Assembly (NCBI GenBank): GCA_000733355.1
Contig: JNVV01000021.1
Span: 144,917-208,916 of the forward strand
Length of the DNA stretch: 64,000 bases
Reading direction: 5' to 3'
DNA from: Falciphora oryzae
Taxonomy: Eukaryota > Ascomycota > Sordariomycetes > Magnaporthales > Magnaporthaceae
The translations under genes were made by a program, and so were the position numbers. This document shows positions 1 to 10,486 of the stretch, piece by piece; positions within the stretch are counted from its first letter, which is position 1; every line of letters begins with the position of its first letter. Below the pieces are notes generated by a model. That model was given only the letters and a program-made list of their open reading frames with translations. It made no database searches and had not been told where the DNA came from.

Positions 1-207
1 GAAACCCCTGCCAAGGCCGCAGAGCCTACCCCCGCCGCCGCGGAGGAATCGAAGGAGGCCGCTGCCGATGCCGACGACGGCAAGAAGCGCAAGTCAAAGC
101 ACGAGGGCGAGACGGCCGAGGAGAAGGCCGAGCGCAAGCGCAGGAAGAAGGAAAAGAAGGAGAAGAGGGCATCCAAGGCGGCTGCCGAGGCCGAAGAGAG
201 CGACTGA
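1..207 (+). CDS. C-terminal end of a nucleolar-type protein (5' part outside the window)
   Basis: The frame is open from base 1 to a TGA at 205-207 and gives 68 residues: an Ala/Pro/Glu stretch, then a strongly charged Lys/Arg/Glu tail (KKRKSKHEGE followed by repeated KKEKKEK-like runs) ending EESD. Such KKE/KKD tails are known from box H/ACA and C/D snoRNP proteins such as Cbf5 and Nop58. I cannot tell these apart from the tail alone, so the identity is open. The catalytic or core domain lies upstream of the window. The low complexity and steady codon use fit a real 3' coding end and not a chance frame. Confidence 0.6.
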   Translation, partial: ETPAKAAEPTPAAAEESKEAAADADDGKKRKSKHEGETAEEKAERKRRKKEKKEKRASKAAAEAEESD

Positions 208-1051
208 AAGGTTTCCTTCACCCTCTTTTCCTTTTGTCTTTGCTCATCCTTGCTTTTGCTGTGTTTCTCTCGTATATCTTGCTGCTCTCTTGTCTCCATA
301 CTTTCTGGCGCAAATCTTCCTGCGAAGCATTGTCGAAGATGGATGGTCATGTTCAAAAAAGGCATCATTTCCAGGCGGCGCTCCATACTTGTGTCTATCT
401 TCCCAAAATTTTTCCAAAAATGGGACTTGCCTCGGCAGGGGTCAAATCGGCGTTGGGATATTTGCTTGTGTTTGTATGAAATACAATATCTCGATTTTCA
501 GGGCTTGTTTGCTTTCTGACTGGGTACCTACTGCTTACCTACCCTGCTTTGACTGCAGATACCCGGCTCGTTCACGGTAAAGAAGATAGCACCCCTGTTA
601 CTCCTATTTCTTTCGTGTATTCTTTCCCACTCCCCCCCTATTTCTATATCAAACGCAAACGTCACTTTCCCGTCAGATAGCCCGCGCCTACTCAGGGAGT
701 AGTTGTCCCGGCGCACTCGGAAGGTTGATCAACAACGAGCTCGGGGTCCAGCTCGTCCACCACAAAAAGGTTGACACATGTCGCTTGTACCACCGCTGAA
801 AAGGATACGACAGGGCTCTGCTCTGATAGGTTTGTGTTACAGCTTCTGGTGTCACAGTCCTTTGAAGACCCCGCCCCCCTCCCGTCCGCCTTGTTTTCCC
901 GATATCCAAGCCACTACACCTTTCTCACATCACACGCATCTTCTGATCCAAACTCTCGTCATCTCGCTCTCCCCCAAAGCGGTCAGGGGTCCGTCGTGCC
1001 TAGCTACCGAAGCAGAAATACCCGGGCACTTTCTCTCCGGCAGACATCAAA
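208..1051. other. Intergenic: 3' region of the upstream gene and promoter of the DUF6604 gene
   Basis: No convincing gene. Frames on both strands are short, overlap and lack domain-like content. The last 200 bases before the next start codon are pyrimidine-rich (C/T runs around 860-1010), as is common in promoters of filamentous fungi. Confidence 0.6.
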
Positions 1052-3181
1052 ATGCAGTCTGCCGCGCTGGTCAGCACGTACCAGCAGTACAAGCTGGATA
1101 CCGACGCTGTCGCAGGATGGCTCGCCTCTACGGCCAGGTCGCTGGGCTATCCCGCCGACCTCCTACTCTCATCGGACAAATCACCTCCAGCCTCTCATCC
1201 ATCCTCGACCGGCGGACGCCTCAAAGGCAAAGATCGTGTCAAGGCCAAGAAGGCCGCCGCCGCCGCAGCGGCTGCCACGGCCAAGTCGTCGACGAAGGCC
1301 AAGGGCCCAAAGTACATAATCAGCATCGGCAAATTCATCTCGCTTGCCGAGTACATTGCGGGAAAGTCGGCGCCCGTCCCCGCATCCTTCGGCGCCGTCA
1401 TCGACCGCGTCATCCGGGCCCGCTCGAACTTCGGCGCCAAGCTTGCAAAGAATGGCGCTCAGGTCAACGAGAAGTCTGACGACAAGCATCAGTTCTTCGT
1501 CGGCGTCTTGGAGAAGGTCCGCGAGGTGCTACGACCCTTCATGCCGACTTCTCAGGACGGTGGTCTACACGATGCGATCGAGGGTGGCCTGACAAACCGC
1601 TTTGGGGGTCTCGAGGTTTGCGAGCCCTCGCAGGAGTTCTTGGACCTGCCAGACGTCAAGAGACCGGCTCCTGTCAAGGATGATAATGCCACCTACGAGG
1701 CCCAGAGGGGGCCGACATTCGACGACGCAGTCTTTGCGCTCGAAGCCTTGCTCACTGATCTGGCTCGCATTAGAGATGAGGTGAACTTGATCTGGCAAAA
1801 CTTCAAAATAGGCGTGTTCGACGTGTCCGTGGCCGCCATCGCCACTGACACGGTTATCGGCCTCGCCAGAGGCATGATAGACGAGGTTCTGCCCTTGATT
1901 GAGGAGCACGGTAGCGTCTGCGACCTACTGCATGCATATTGGTCCGCGCGGTGCGAGCAAGAAGGCTGGATACGCGATGAAGCCAGCGGAAACTCGGGTC
2001 CTGATTTAACTTTCAGGAAGAATGACTACTACGACCTGGCCGATGGCCTCTTCTTGGTTCCCTTCGCGCTTCTTGAGGTCTTGGCCGATAGGGCTGGGAC
2101 GGCTGGCGAGGTGGTGCTCATCGACGACGATTCTTCCGTGAAATGGAACCCTCGAAGCAAACGACCCCTCAAGACGGGTTGGGAAAAGTCCCAAGACGAT
2201 ATGGCGCTCCTGAGCCCTTACGTTCTTGAGATTATCACCGCTTCTCGTGGCGGCGACGAGTGGCCCGTCAGGGACGAGCTTTTCCGGGCGGTCGAAGATC
2301 TCGCCGCAACACGGAAAGTTACCCTTTACGCCGCCTTTGCCTCCCAGGTCTTCCTCGACATCACATACGAGCTGGGCGAGGACATTGAACGCGGGTTCAA
2401 CCATTATGTCCGGCAGAGCGGTATTATCGGCACGGACATCGATGCCCACTTCAAGTTCCAAGAAAGATTCAAGGAGAGGGCCCGCAAGGCCAGCCTGGAC
2501 GCCCACTTGCGAAGCCTGCGGGAGGACATCAAATGGTTCTCCCGGGATCCGATGCAGGACATGCGCCTTACCCTCTCCGTCCAGCTCAACTGCCCGGCTC
2601 TGGAAAGGGCGGGTAACCGCCTCCTCCGCATGTCCCCCGTTGCCAGCGGGATCGCGCTCTTCCGCTGGCGGAACGGGTACCGCACCGCCGGCATCAATAC
2701 TGGCAACGCGTTCGCCACGACCATGATCGCCTACCACCTGTACAACGCCATCTCGCAGGAAGGGCTGCTGGACCCCGGCTGCCGGTGGAAAGACATGGAC
2801 ATGTTCGAGCTGGTCCTAGGAGAGGGACCCCTCTTTGTCGGAAAGCAGAGGCCCAAGGAGCCAATCGAGTACTACAAGAAGTTCAAACTCTACATGGGCA
2901 CCTCGGTGTCGGCTATGGCGGGTACGTGTCGGAAGAGTAAGAGACAGGAGCCTAACAACAGGAGGCATACCATGTCCGCTGGCGGACTGCATGTCTGGTC
3001 CGTCTTCGCCGCCTGGTACGTGTCGGGGCGTGGCGATTTTGCCCGCACCCTCACGCCCGAGAAGATCGACAAAGTCGTCGAGCTGAGCTTCAAGAGGGGC
3101 AGGGAGGGCAAGGTCTCACGTGGCGGCCGCGATGGACACGGCGCCGGAGCGCAAGACAGCAACGGCGCGGGAGGACGCGAT

Positions 3182-3214
<33 letters not shown>

Positions 3215-3625
3215 CAGCAGGAGCAGGACAAGGAGGCGGACGGCGGCGGCCGCCTGGCGCCCCACCAGGTCGTCCGGCCGCTGGCGGTCTCGCTCCAGCT
3301 CGACCTGCTGGAGGCCTGCTTTCCGCACCTCGCCTTCCACCGGCGCTGCTGGCGGCTCCTGGAGGCCGTCGACCAGGCGTGCACCCCGCTCTTCGAGCGG
3401 ACCATCGACTGCCCCTACACCTCCGAGTCGGCCAAGAACCAGCGCCCGTACCAGCTGCTGGTCTCCGCCATCCTGCTGTCGGCGAGCGCCGGCCTCGGCC
3501 GCAGCGAGCCGGACCGCCGGCCGCTCGAGGAGGCGGCCCGCGTGGTGAACGGCATGATCGCCGCCGGCCGCGGGGACGCGGTCATCAAGCGCATGCGTCA
3601 ACAGGTTCTGCCCCTGGCCGATTGA
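1052..3625 (+). CDS. DUF6604 domain-containing protein, 857 aa, with polyglutamine tract
   Basis: A single long open frame. The N-terminus (YQQYKLDTDAVAGWLASTA, then GYP) matches the start of the fungal DUF6604 family, which begins with a conserved Y-x-x-Y-K-x-D-T-x-A-V-x-x-W-L motif. The domain occupies roughly residues 10-280; it is followed by long helical sequence and a Gly/Gln-rich disordered insert (about residues 690-735) with 11 consecutive Gln encoded by CAG repeats. Function is unknown; DUF6604 is fungus-specific and I assign no activity. The start codon sits in a good AAAATGC context. A GTACGT...CTAACAACAG stretch at 2922-2961 looks like a 40-nt intron, but its removal would break the frame, so I read through it. 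An antisense open stretch is a shadow of the GC-rich third positions. Confidence 0.8.
3182..3236 (+). repeat. CAG trinucleotide repeat coding for polyglutamine
   Basis: About eleven uninterrupted CAG units followed by CAG/GAG-interrupted units inside the DUF6604 gene. It codes for Gln then Gln/Glu, and is potentially length-polymorphic. Confidence 0.9.
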
Positions 3626-4047
3626 ACGCGACGCCTTGCTGGGTTGGAATAGAATCGGAGACTCTTTGCAGGCTCGAGGCCTAGGAGGAATATGTGTGAA
3701 CCCCAGAGGTAGGTCCGAAACAGGCAATTATATACCAGTTTGTTACCTTGATAACAAGGTGGAAGGGCGGCAAATTGTAATCTGTGCTCGAATGGGCTTT
3801 TCTAGTCGTGTCTGTGGGAAGGAATCGAATGGTGGGCTCAGACTGTCGATATCTGGATGGAGATGCTCAATTGGGTGGGCGGAGGTAGCGAACTGAGGCT
3901 GGGCAGTTGAGAGGCCCTCGGCCAAGAAATAATAGGCGCTGCTGCTTTTTGCTCTCCTATGCTCTTTTTGTGCCCGTCTCTGGTGCTCCTCATTGCCCGT
4001 CGTCAGTCTGCAGTGTCCAGGCTAGTTGCGCCACCACCCAGCCCTTC
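3626..4047. other. Intergenic between convergent genes
   Basis: Holds the 3' ends of the DUF6604 gene (+) and the three-exon gene (-). I see no gene. A moderately AT-rich patch (about 3720-3790) is the only distinct feature. Confidence 0.5.
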
Positions 4048-4781
4048 CTAAGCAAAAAAACGCATCGGGACGCCCAAAACATCCGCAGCTCTCATTCTCA
4101 GCTCTTTGACCTGCCCATTGATGGGCAGTCCAAGTTCCTTAAGATACGCCTTCACGTCCTTAGCTAAGCATTGACACGTATGTGACAGTCAGTAATTATT
4201 TGCTGGAATAATATGGTGTGGAAACCGTACCTTGCATCGTCTGCAGTGCCTTGACGGTGGCCGGGCCGAGAGTGGCTAGCTGATTCTGGTTTTTCTTGAT
4301 CGGGGTGATGTCCGCATCGACACTGCTGATGCTGTGATTGGTCTCGCGGATTTTCGCATTCGAAACACTAGGAATGTCAAGGTGAGATGGTTAGGAACGC
4401 AGGTGGAATAATGGAGAGGTGAATGTAAGGAAAACAATGGGCATACTCAAGCCAAAACGAATCCAGCTTTGCTCCGAGGCGGCGCTCTAGCTCTTGCATC
4501 TCCGATTTCGTCTTCTCGAAGAGACGGCGCTCTTGCTCTTGCATCTCCGATCTCATCTCTTCGAAGAAGCCGCGTTTGAACTCCTCCATCTCCTCTCCGA
4601 AAGATCGCTGTGGGTTTGGCGCGGCATGGATGGTGTCTGGGAGTTTCTTAAGTCCTTTTGCGACCAGCCTGATGCCCGCCTTGATTGTCGAAATGTCGTG
4701 TCCAGACTCCTCAAACACAGACTCTGAGGACGGAGACACCGCAGACGGCGGCGGTATGTCCTCGTCTCCAGACGCCGACAT
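4048..4781 (-). CDS. Three-exon hypothetical coiled-coil protein, 195 aa
   Basis: Exons on the minus strand: 4447-4781, 4231-4367 and 4048-4163. They are joined by introns with GTATGC/CTAG (79 nt) and GTACGG/TTAG (67 nt); both phases agree and the product ends in a TAG at 4048-4050. The protein starts MSASGDEDIPPPSAVSPSS, has an acidic/Ser-rich head, then two near-repeats of a heptad-like EMQE(L/Q)ERRL segment (about residues 75-110) that predict a short coiled coil, and a small C-terminal region with a possible SAP-like helical pair (KAYLKELGLPINGQVKELRM). I do not recognise the family. An upstream in-frame ATG exists, but the sequence between is a His/Thr/Pro low-complexity stretch made by a TGG repeat, so I chose the ATG at 4781. 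Confidence 0.6.
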
Positions 4782-4855
4782 GGTGGCGGTGCTGTGGTGG
4801 TGATGGTGTGGTGGTGTGGTGGTGGTGGTGGGGTGGTGTGGTGGTGGTGGTGGGG
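4781..4855 (+). repeat. TGG/GTG-rich low-complexity repeat in the 5' region
   Basis: Tandem TGG/TGTGG units directly upstream of the start codon of the three-exon gene (read CCA/CAC on its strand). It probably lies in the 5' UTR or core promoter. Confidence 0.85.
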
Positions 4856-5314
4856 TTGCTGCATCCTGCCAGGCACAGCCCAGCGGGAGTGACTGTGGCC
4901 CCTGTCGGATGGTAGGATGCCTCAGGCACATATTTTAGGACCCACATCACCTGTTACGTAAGCCTCCGCTCCTAGACAGATCTCTAGGATCTTCTGGGAG
5001 GGGGATCTAGACTCTCTACACGAGACAATCAGACCTCTATTAGCCCGATCGGAGGGCATACTTCTCTGGTGGGATTACCCAGCCTCTCTCGCCCCCCTCC
5101 CGCCCGCGAGCGCCAAGATGCAAACGGCATGATGCCGTCGCATCCAACGGGATGGATGCACATGCGTGTCAGACTTATTTCATATCCAGCTCGCGTCTTT
5201 CCTCCATTTTCTAGGTACTTTCCTTTGACCCAAACGCCCAATCTCAATAAGAATTTCATTCATCCCACGCGATCAACACCCAAGCTCGAGCCAGCCCCAC
5301 GACGTACAACGGAG
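4856..5314. promoter_or_regulatory. Shared upstream region of two divergent small genes
   Basis: Lies between the minus-strand three-exon gene and the plus-strand gene starting at 5315, and must hold both promoters. No clear TATA box or known operator. Near 5150-5160 there is a CATCCAACGGGATGGATG motif with imperfect dyad symmetry. Confidence 0.4.
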
Positions 5315-5823
5315 ATGTGGTTCTGGGACTTCCTCGAGGCTCTTTACGCCTTTATTTTCCCGCAGCACCGAAATGATGTGGTACGTCCATCTCCGTTCGC
5401 GCAAATGTTTTTTTTTTTTTTTTTTTTTTTTTTTACCGATGCTAACTCACCGAACCTCAAAAGATCGCCGTGCTAGACGCCGAGATCGACCTTCTCGGCA
5501 AAGAATACGAGTCCTTCGAGAAGCAGCTCAAGGACAACGGCGGCGCCGACGAGAGCCTCGACTTCTTCTTGCGGCGCTCCGAAGCGACAAAGGAGTACAC
5601 GGCCGCCCTGGCCGACGTGGCCGGCAGGTGGCCCGAGCGGAAGGAGGTGCGCGAGGCGTACGTCGAGAAGCTGGTCGGGCTCAACCGCGAGCTCAAGGAC
5701 CGCCTCGTCGAGGTTGGCGTCATTTCGGCTCCCGGGGCCGCCGCGCCGGAGCCTGGGGCTGGGGGTGTCACGATGGTGGGGAATGAGGATGAGAGAGGGG
5801 ACGTCCGGCGACGCCGCGTTTAA
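5315..5823 (+). CDS. Small two-exon hypothetical protein, 141 aa
   Basis: Exon 1, 5315-5380, codes for an aromatic N-terminus (MWFWDFLEALYAFIFPQ). Exon 2, 5464-5823, continues in phase after an 83-nt intron (GTACGT donor, GCTAACTC branch region, AAAAG acceptor). The protein has a hydrophobic head (residues 1-16, perhaps membrane-associated) followed by a mostly helical charged body (LDAEIDLLGKEYESFEKQL and so on, residues 25-100) and a Gly/Ala/Pro linker with a basic RRRR-like end. I recognise no family. The intron contains a run of 27 T. The exon phases and the neat start context make a real gene likely. Confidence 0.6.
5408..5434 (+). repeat. T27 homopolymer inside an intron
   Basis: Twenty-seven T in a row between the 5' splice site (5381) and the branch region of the only intron of the gene at 5315-5823. 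Length is likely variable between strains. Confidence 0.95.
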
Positions 5824-6380
5824 TTCTCCTTTTTTTTTTCTTGATTCATATTGTGCTGCCCTGAGCCCTAAGGGCGGGTTGTCTGACGAGTCCCGAGTCT
5901 ATGGTTAGGAAGAGGATATACATAATAATTTCCATCCACCCTTGAGAACCGTTTTTCTTTTCTACTAGTTAAAAACCAGACAAACGGAAAAAAAAAAAGA
6001 AAAAAAAAACGAATTCCGATAAGCGCCGTCCGTAGTCTTCGTGCGAGCCAGACCGAGGTGTATCCATGCTGCCCGGTCTGGCCATGATGTTGAGTGTAAA
6101 ATGGAGAATCGACAAATGAGAAGAAACAAAAGTTCACAAGACAAAGGCTAGCGAGTCGGATGACGACTCAATGCCGCCCAACCATGGCCTCTCGAAGCGC
6201 TGGTGGTCCACGCCGTGAGCTTCCACGCCTGGGACGGGGACAGAAAAGCCACACCGATATGCCATACCAACATAGTGGTGGGCGGGGGAGAAGAAAAATA
6301 AGAATTAAACAAAGAAAGAAGGAAGAAGAACAAGACAAGAATGAAAATATAAGGGTGGAGGAAAGCTAAGAAGAAAAAGC
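5824..6380. other. Convergent 3' regions
   Basis: Between two tail-to-tail genes. It contains T/A-rich stretches, including an A/G tract at 5988-6009 and an A/G-rich stretch at 6290-6380 (AAGAAAAATAAGAATT-like), likely 3' UTR and poly(A) signals. No gene seen. Confidence 0.5.
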
Positions 6381-7660
6381 TTAGGCGGGAGCGGGTGCAG
6401 CCTCAGCCTGAGCCAAGATCCTGGCGCGCCACGAGTTGCAGACCTCCTCGAACCCGCTGACGACTTTGCCGCATTCGGCAGCGCACTCGCGCCTGCGCAG
6501 CTTCTCGCTCCAGCCCTCCTTAGCCAGCCACCTCTCGCCCTCCTCGCGCTCCTCCTCCTCGCGGCGCAGCTCGGCCACGACCTCCTTGGCGCCCTTGAGG
6601 CGGCGCGCGGCCGTGTTGGTTGTCTGCCGCGACATGGCCAGCGTGTCCGACAGGTAGTTGAGCGTCTGCACCAGGTCCGCCGTGGCCGCGTGCAGCGCCG
6701 CCAGCGAGCCGTGCGCCGTCGTCGCCGGCCGCGGCATGCTCTCCGACAGCGCGCCCAGCACCGGCAGCAGCTCGTCCACCGCGTCCGCGTCGGGCGGCGG
6801 CGCCATGGGGGCGAAGAGCGAGTAGCTCAGGCCCTGCAGTTGCCGCGCCGAGTGCTGGAGGTGTGTGGTTACTGCCGTGTGTGCGGTGATCAGCCTAGAC
6901 AAGAAATAAGCTTTTTGTTAGTATAGACTCAACAGAACTCAAAATGGGGGATGTGGGAGCGATCGAAAACATACCTCGTGGTGCTCTGCTCAACACCGGC
7001 CTGCGAGCCAAGGTCTCGCAAGCCATCCGTAACCCTATCGAAGACGCCATCGGTGGCGCCGCCGGTGTTCTCGGTGCCGCGCCTGGCTAGGGACTCAACC
7101 GCGTCCATCTTGGCGACCAGACTGGGCGGCATGCCGGGCGAGTCGAGGTCCGAGTCGGACCCGTACTCGCTGCCGTCATACTCGCTTCCCGCTCTCCTGT
7201 GACCCCTGCCAGGCGGCGGGAGGTTCAGGCTCATGTCGCGCCTGTGCTGATTGTGATTGCCGCCTTCTTTTGGGCTGTCCACGTCCACCCCGCTGTCGCG
7301 CGGCGCCTGCAGCCCGTCTGGGTTGGTCGCCCCAGCGGCGGCGGCGCCGTCGTTATCGTAGTACTCGCCGTCATCGTCCTCGTCCGAGAAGGCGCCCGCC
7401 AGCTCGTCGGCCAGGTTCCCAATCCCGCCGCCGCCGTCTCCGCCGAGGCCACCGCCGCCGCCCATCATGCTGCCGCCGCTCGCAAAGACGCTTATGTCCA
7501 TGGTGCTGTCGGGGTTGTTGAAGCTGTGCCTCAGCGGTGTCAGCGGCTCATTGTTGAGCGAGCCTCTGGACTGGCGGCGCTCTGTTGCGGGCGAGTAGCC
7601 GTACGAGTCCACCGCCGATACGTTCCGAGAGTGACTCGGAGTGTGTGGTGATGCTGCCAT
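6381..7660 (-). CDS. Two-exon hypothetical protein, 399 aa; disordered head and helical tail
   Basis: Exon 1 is 6975-7660 and exon 2 is 6381-6894, joined by an 80-nt intron (GTATGT donor, TACTAAC branch, CTAG acceptor) with matching phase (AG|G = Arg). The first 200 residues are disordered: SPHTPSHSRN-type Ser/Pro/His sequence, a poly-Gly stretch and an acidic DEDDDGEYYD patch. The second half, from about residue 195, is predicted helical with heptad-like Leu spacing and an Arg/Glu-rich coiled-coil segment (VVAELRREEEEREEGERWL). Layout is that of a scaffold or regulatory protein; I cannot name the family. No signal peptide or membrane segment. Confidence 0.7.
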
Positions 7661-9323
7661 GGCTGGTGTTGGGTTTCTGATTCCGTCTTTCTTCTTCCGC
7701 CTCCGTCTTCCGCCTTTTTACTTCGCTCCTAGTGTATCCTGCGGCCGATTGCAAAGGATTGTGGGGTGATTCTTGATCTCGAGGTCAAATGTCGGTCGGT
7801 ATCGCTCGCGAGGAGGTATGACGCAGTTCAAACGGTCGGATACGGCAAGGCTCGCAAAGTAGCGGTCGATGGAGGTCCGAGCAGTCTGGGATGGGTCGGC
7901 CGGTCGAGGAGTTTTGTTTTGGCAGAGCTCATCCAGCACTGTTAGCCGGTTGTTGTTTTTATTGTCTGAGACAGGGATAGCCGGAAACCAGGTATAGCAG
8001 AGATTGTATGGCGGGGAGTCCCGGAAATCGCGGTCGTCGTGGCAGTGGCCGTGTTTCCAACGAATTGTTTGAGGCAATAGCGGAAAATGCCCGGGCTATA
8101 TCGCCATGCGGATCCCGACCGTGTGTGCCGCTTTCCCTCGCTCGGGAGTCGGGCAGGAATGCTGGGATTCTTGTACCGGGCGGGGACGCCACAGGTCCGT
8201 GCTGAGAAAAATACCAGAAGCCTCGCCTGCTGCGGGAGAAGGGAACAAAAAGTCGGAGAACAAAGGATGGAACAAAAAGAAGGGCGGGAACCCGCAGGTG
8301 TTTTCTGTGGAGAGAACAATGGCTGTCGTTGTCTGAATGAAAAGGGGCAGCCCAAGAAGGAAAGAATAAAAAACCAAAAGTCGGTCCACTGGACGAACCG
8401 AAATGGGCGCTCGTTCTTTTGTTGTCTTGCGGTTTAATCCGCCTGTGATGATGGAGAGATTTGACAGGGACTAGAGTAATAATCCGTTGACATGCACGTA
8501 ATTTTGGTCTGGGACGCGTCCAGGCTCGAAGCGCACAGTGAGCTGGACCCCTGTCTAGCCCCAACCCGACTGAAGTAATAAAAAAGAAAAAAAAAAAGAA
8601 AAAAAAGCGCCAGCAATATGGTGCGCCGGCGGGGAATTTTTTTTTTTTTTTTTTTTCTTTTTTCGCTCTCGTCTTTTTTTCTCCTCACCGTGCGTGCGTG
8701 CCGAAGCGGTGGGCGTGCGATGTGTGACTCGGCCCGTTGGAGCCAGCGCGACCCCGCGATGCCTCGCAGTCACTGGGCTGGGCTGAATGCGCGGTGAGGT
8801 GCTGCAGCTCAGCTAGGACAGCTGACCTCGTGGTTCACCCCGCCGCCACCTTCCGGCACGCTGTGCATGAATGCCAACTCCGCAAGCCACACCTCTCATC
8901 AGCACCAAATCCTGCCTGCAGTTTGGTGCGGCTTTCCGGGTCTCTAAAAAAAAGCAAAGCTTGTGCGGGTTTCCTGCTGTTGAGTCGGCGCTGAAGGCCA
9001 AAGAGGTCGCCTCGAGTTGAGACGAAGGAACGCCGCGCATCCAAAGTTTCAAATTCCCGGAACCTAAAAAACTCTAGCCTCATCTTTTGTCAGGCTCTCC
9101 CACCCCACGTCAACACGACAACACGCCAACACGTCAATCCGCGCCAACACAAGGCTGACTTGGACGGAGGCTCCGTGGGATTTCATTCACTCACCGGCAG
9201 CCGGCCCTGTCGCCCCCACGCTCCCAGCACCGAGTCTCCGTTGAGTTACTGGGAAGTCCCTAATTTGGCCGGCGATTACCAAAACTGCGAGCACACCACC
9301 AGGACAAAAACAACGTACAAAGG
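7661..9323. other. Long divergent intergenic region with A/T tracts
   Basis: About 1.66 kb between the start of the 399-aa gene (-) and Naa20 (+). The many short frames look like shadows and none carries a recognisable domain. It holds an A-tract (8577-8607) and a T20 tract (8637-8656) separated by a GC-rich imperfect dyad, which could pair into a long A/T hairpin. At 9112-9150 there is an ACACGNCAACAC-type direct repeat. Confidence 0.5.
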
Positions 9324-9991
9324 ATGGCAAACTTCAGGCAATTCAGGCCCAGCGACCTCTCCAAGCTGTCCAAATGCAACCTAGACCCCTTCACGGAGAC
9401 CTATGAGCTCTCCTTCTACCTGCAGTACCACGCAAAATGGCCCTCGCTCTTCCAGGTGGCCGAGGACCAGCACGGTAACATCATAGGCTACAGTGCGTAG
9501 ATTTCGTGTTTCCATTGTTTATTGTTTCATAATGTGACGCCGTCTGAGTTATCTCATCCGTGCTGACGCAAACCCCAACGTAAAAAGTCATGGGCAAGCT
9601 CGAGTCCTCGCCCGACGTGTACAAGTTCTCGGAGCACTACCTGCCCTGGCACGCGCACATCACGGCCGTGACGGTGGCGCCCGAGGCGCGCCGACTCGGC
9701 ATCGGGCGCATGCTGACGGAGCAGCTCGAGGCGGCCGCCGACTCGGGCGACGCCTGGTTCGTCGACCTGTTCGTGCGCAAGACCAACCACAAGGCCATCG
9801 CATTCTACAAGAACATGGGCTACTCGGTGTTTCGGGTGGTCAAGGACTACTACGGCGACCATTCGTCCGACCCGAACCTGCACTCCGAGGACGCCTACGA
9901 CATGCGCAAGCCCTGCAGGCGCGACGTGAAGCGCGAGCACGTGCGGGACGACGGCGAGAAGCACGAGGTCGACCCGTGCGATGTTTGGTAA
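9324..9991 (+). CDS. NAT3: N-terminal acetyltransferase B catalytic subunit (Naa20/Nat3), 190 aa
   Basis: Exon 1 (9324-9492) and exon 2 (9588-9991) flank a 95-nt intron (GTGCGT donor, TGCTGAC branch, AAAAG acceptor); the split codon A|TC gives Ile in the conserved GYIMGK segment. The protein begins MANFRQFRPSDLSKLSKCNLDPFTE, typical of Naa20, and has the acetyl-CoA-binding R/Q-x-x-G-x-G/A motif as RRLGIG at residues 91-96, then the GNAT helix and the FYKNMGYSVFRVV strand-loop. With its auxiliary subunit Naa25/Mdm20, NatB acetylates nascent proteins that begin Met-Asp, Met-Glu, Met-Asn or Met-Gln, on cytosolic ribosomes. Length is close to the yeast (195 aa) and human (178 aa) proteins. No lesion seen. 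Confidence 0.92.
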
Positions 9992-10486
9992 GGGGGAGGG
10001 AGGTGTTGAAGCGGTGCAGGGCGGTGACTCTGTCTGTTCTAAGGGATAGCCATGACAAAAAGGTCATGCTTGGCGCAGGAGTGCTTTTTACAAGGTGTTT
10101 TGAGCAAGCCAAGGTCAGAAAAGCAACTCGCTTCGCTCATGCGTATACGGATCATCAGCGTCTAGGTTTATTCGCTATAAGGGGAAAAAAAATAACGGGA
10201 TAACCTTTGCATAGCCATAGACAGGAACAAAAGAAGAAAAGAAACCAAGGAATATTTCACCTTAAACCCCAAATGCAGCAAGGATATCCCGGACTTGATG
10301 CACATGCTCGCTGTGGTCATCATCATCATGGACGCGATTCCTGGGTAGCCTCTCTCCTTGACGTCGAAATAGGGGGAATGTGTGTAGTCGGGACAAAAAG
10401 TCAACAGGGGAGAAAGGAGGGAATTATAGCCGGAGAGAGTTGGACCAGGAAAGAGAGGAAAGAAGAAAAAAAGAAAGAAAAAAAAA
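9992..10486. other. Convergent 3' regions
   Basis: Between Naa20 (+) and the SDR gene (-). An A/G-rich tract at 10440-10486 abuts the SDR stop codon. No gene seen. Confidence 0.5.

Noticed and set aside
2006..2737. 243-codon antisense frame inside the DUF6604 gene
   Set aside because: The sense strand carries a conserved family motif and the same codon bias throughout.
2922..2961. A 40-nt intron in the DUF6604 gene (GTACGT...CTAACAACAG)
   Set aside because: Signals look good, but the length is not a multiple of three and the downstream frame needs read-through. The branch-to-acceptor distance is also too short.
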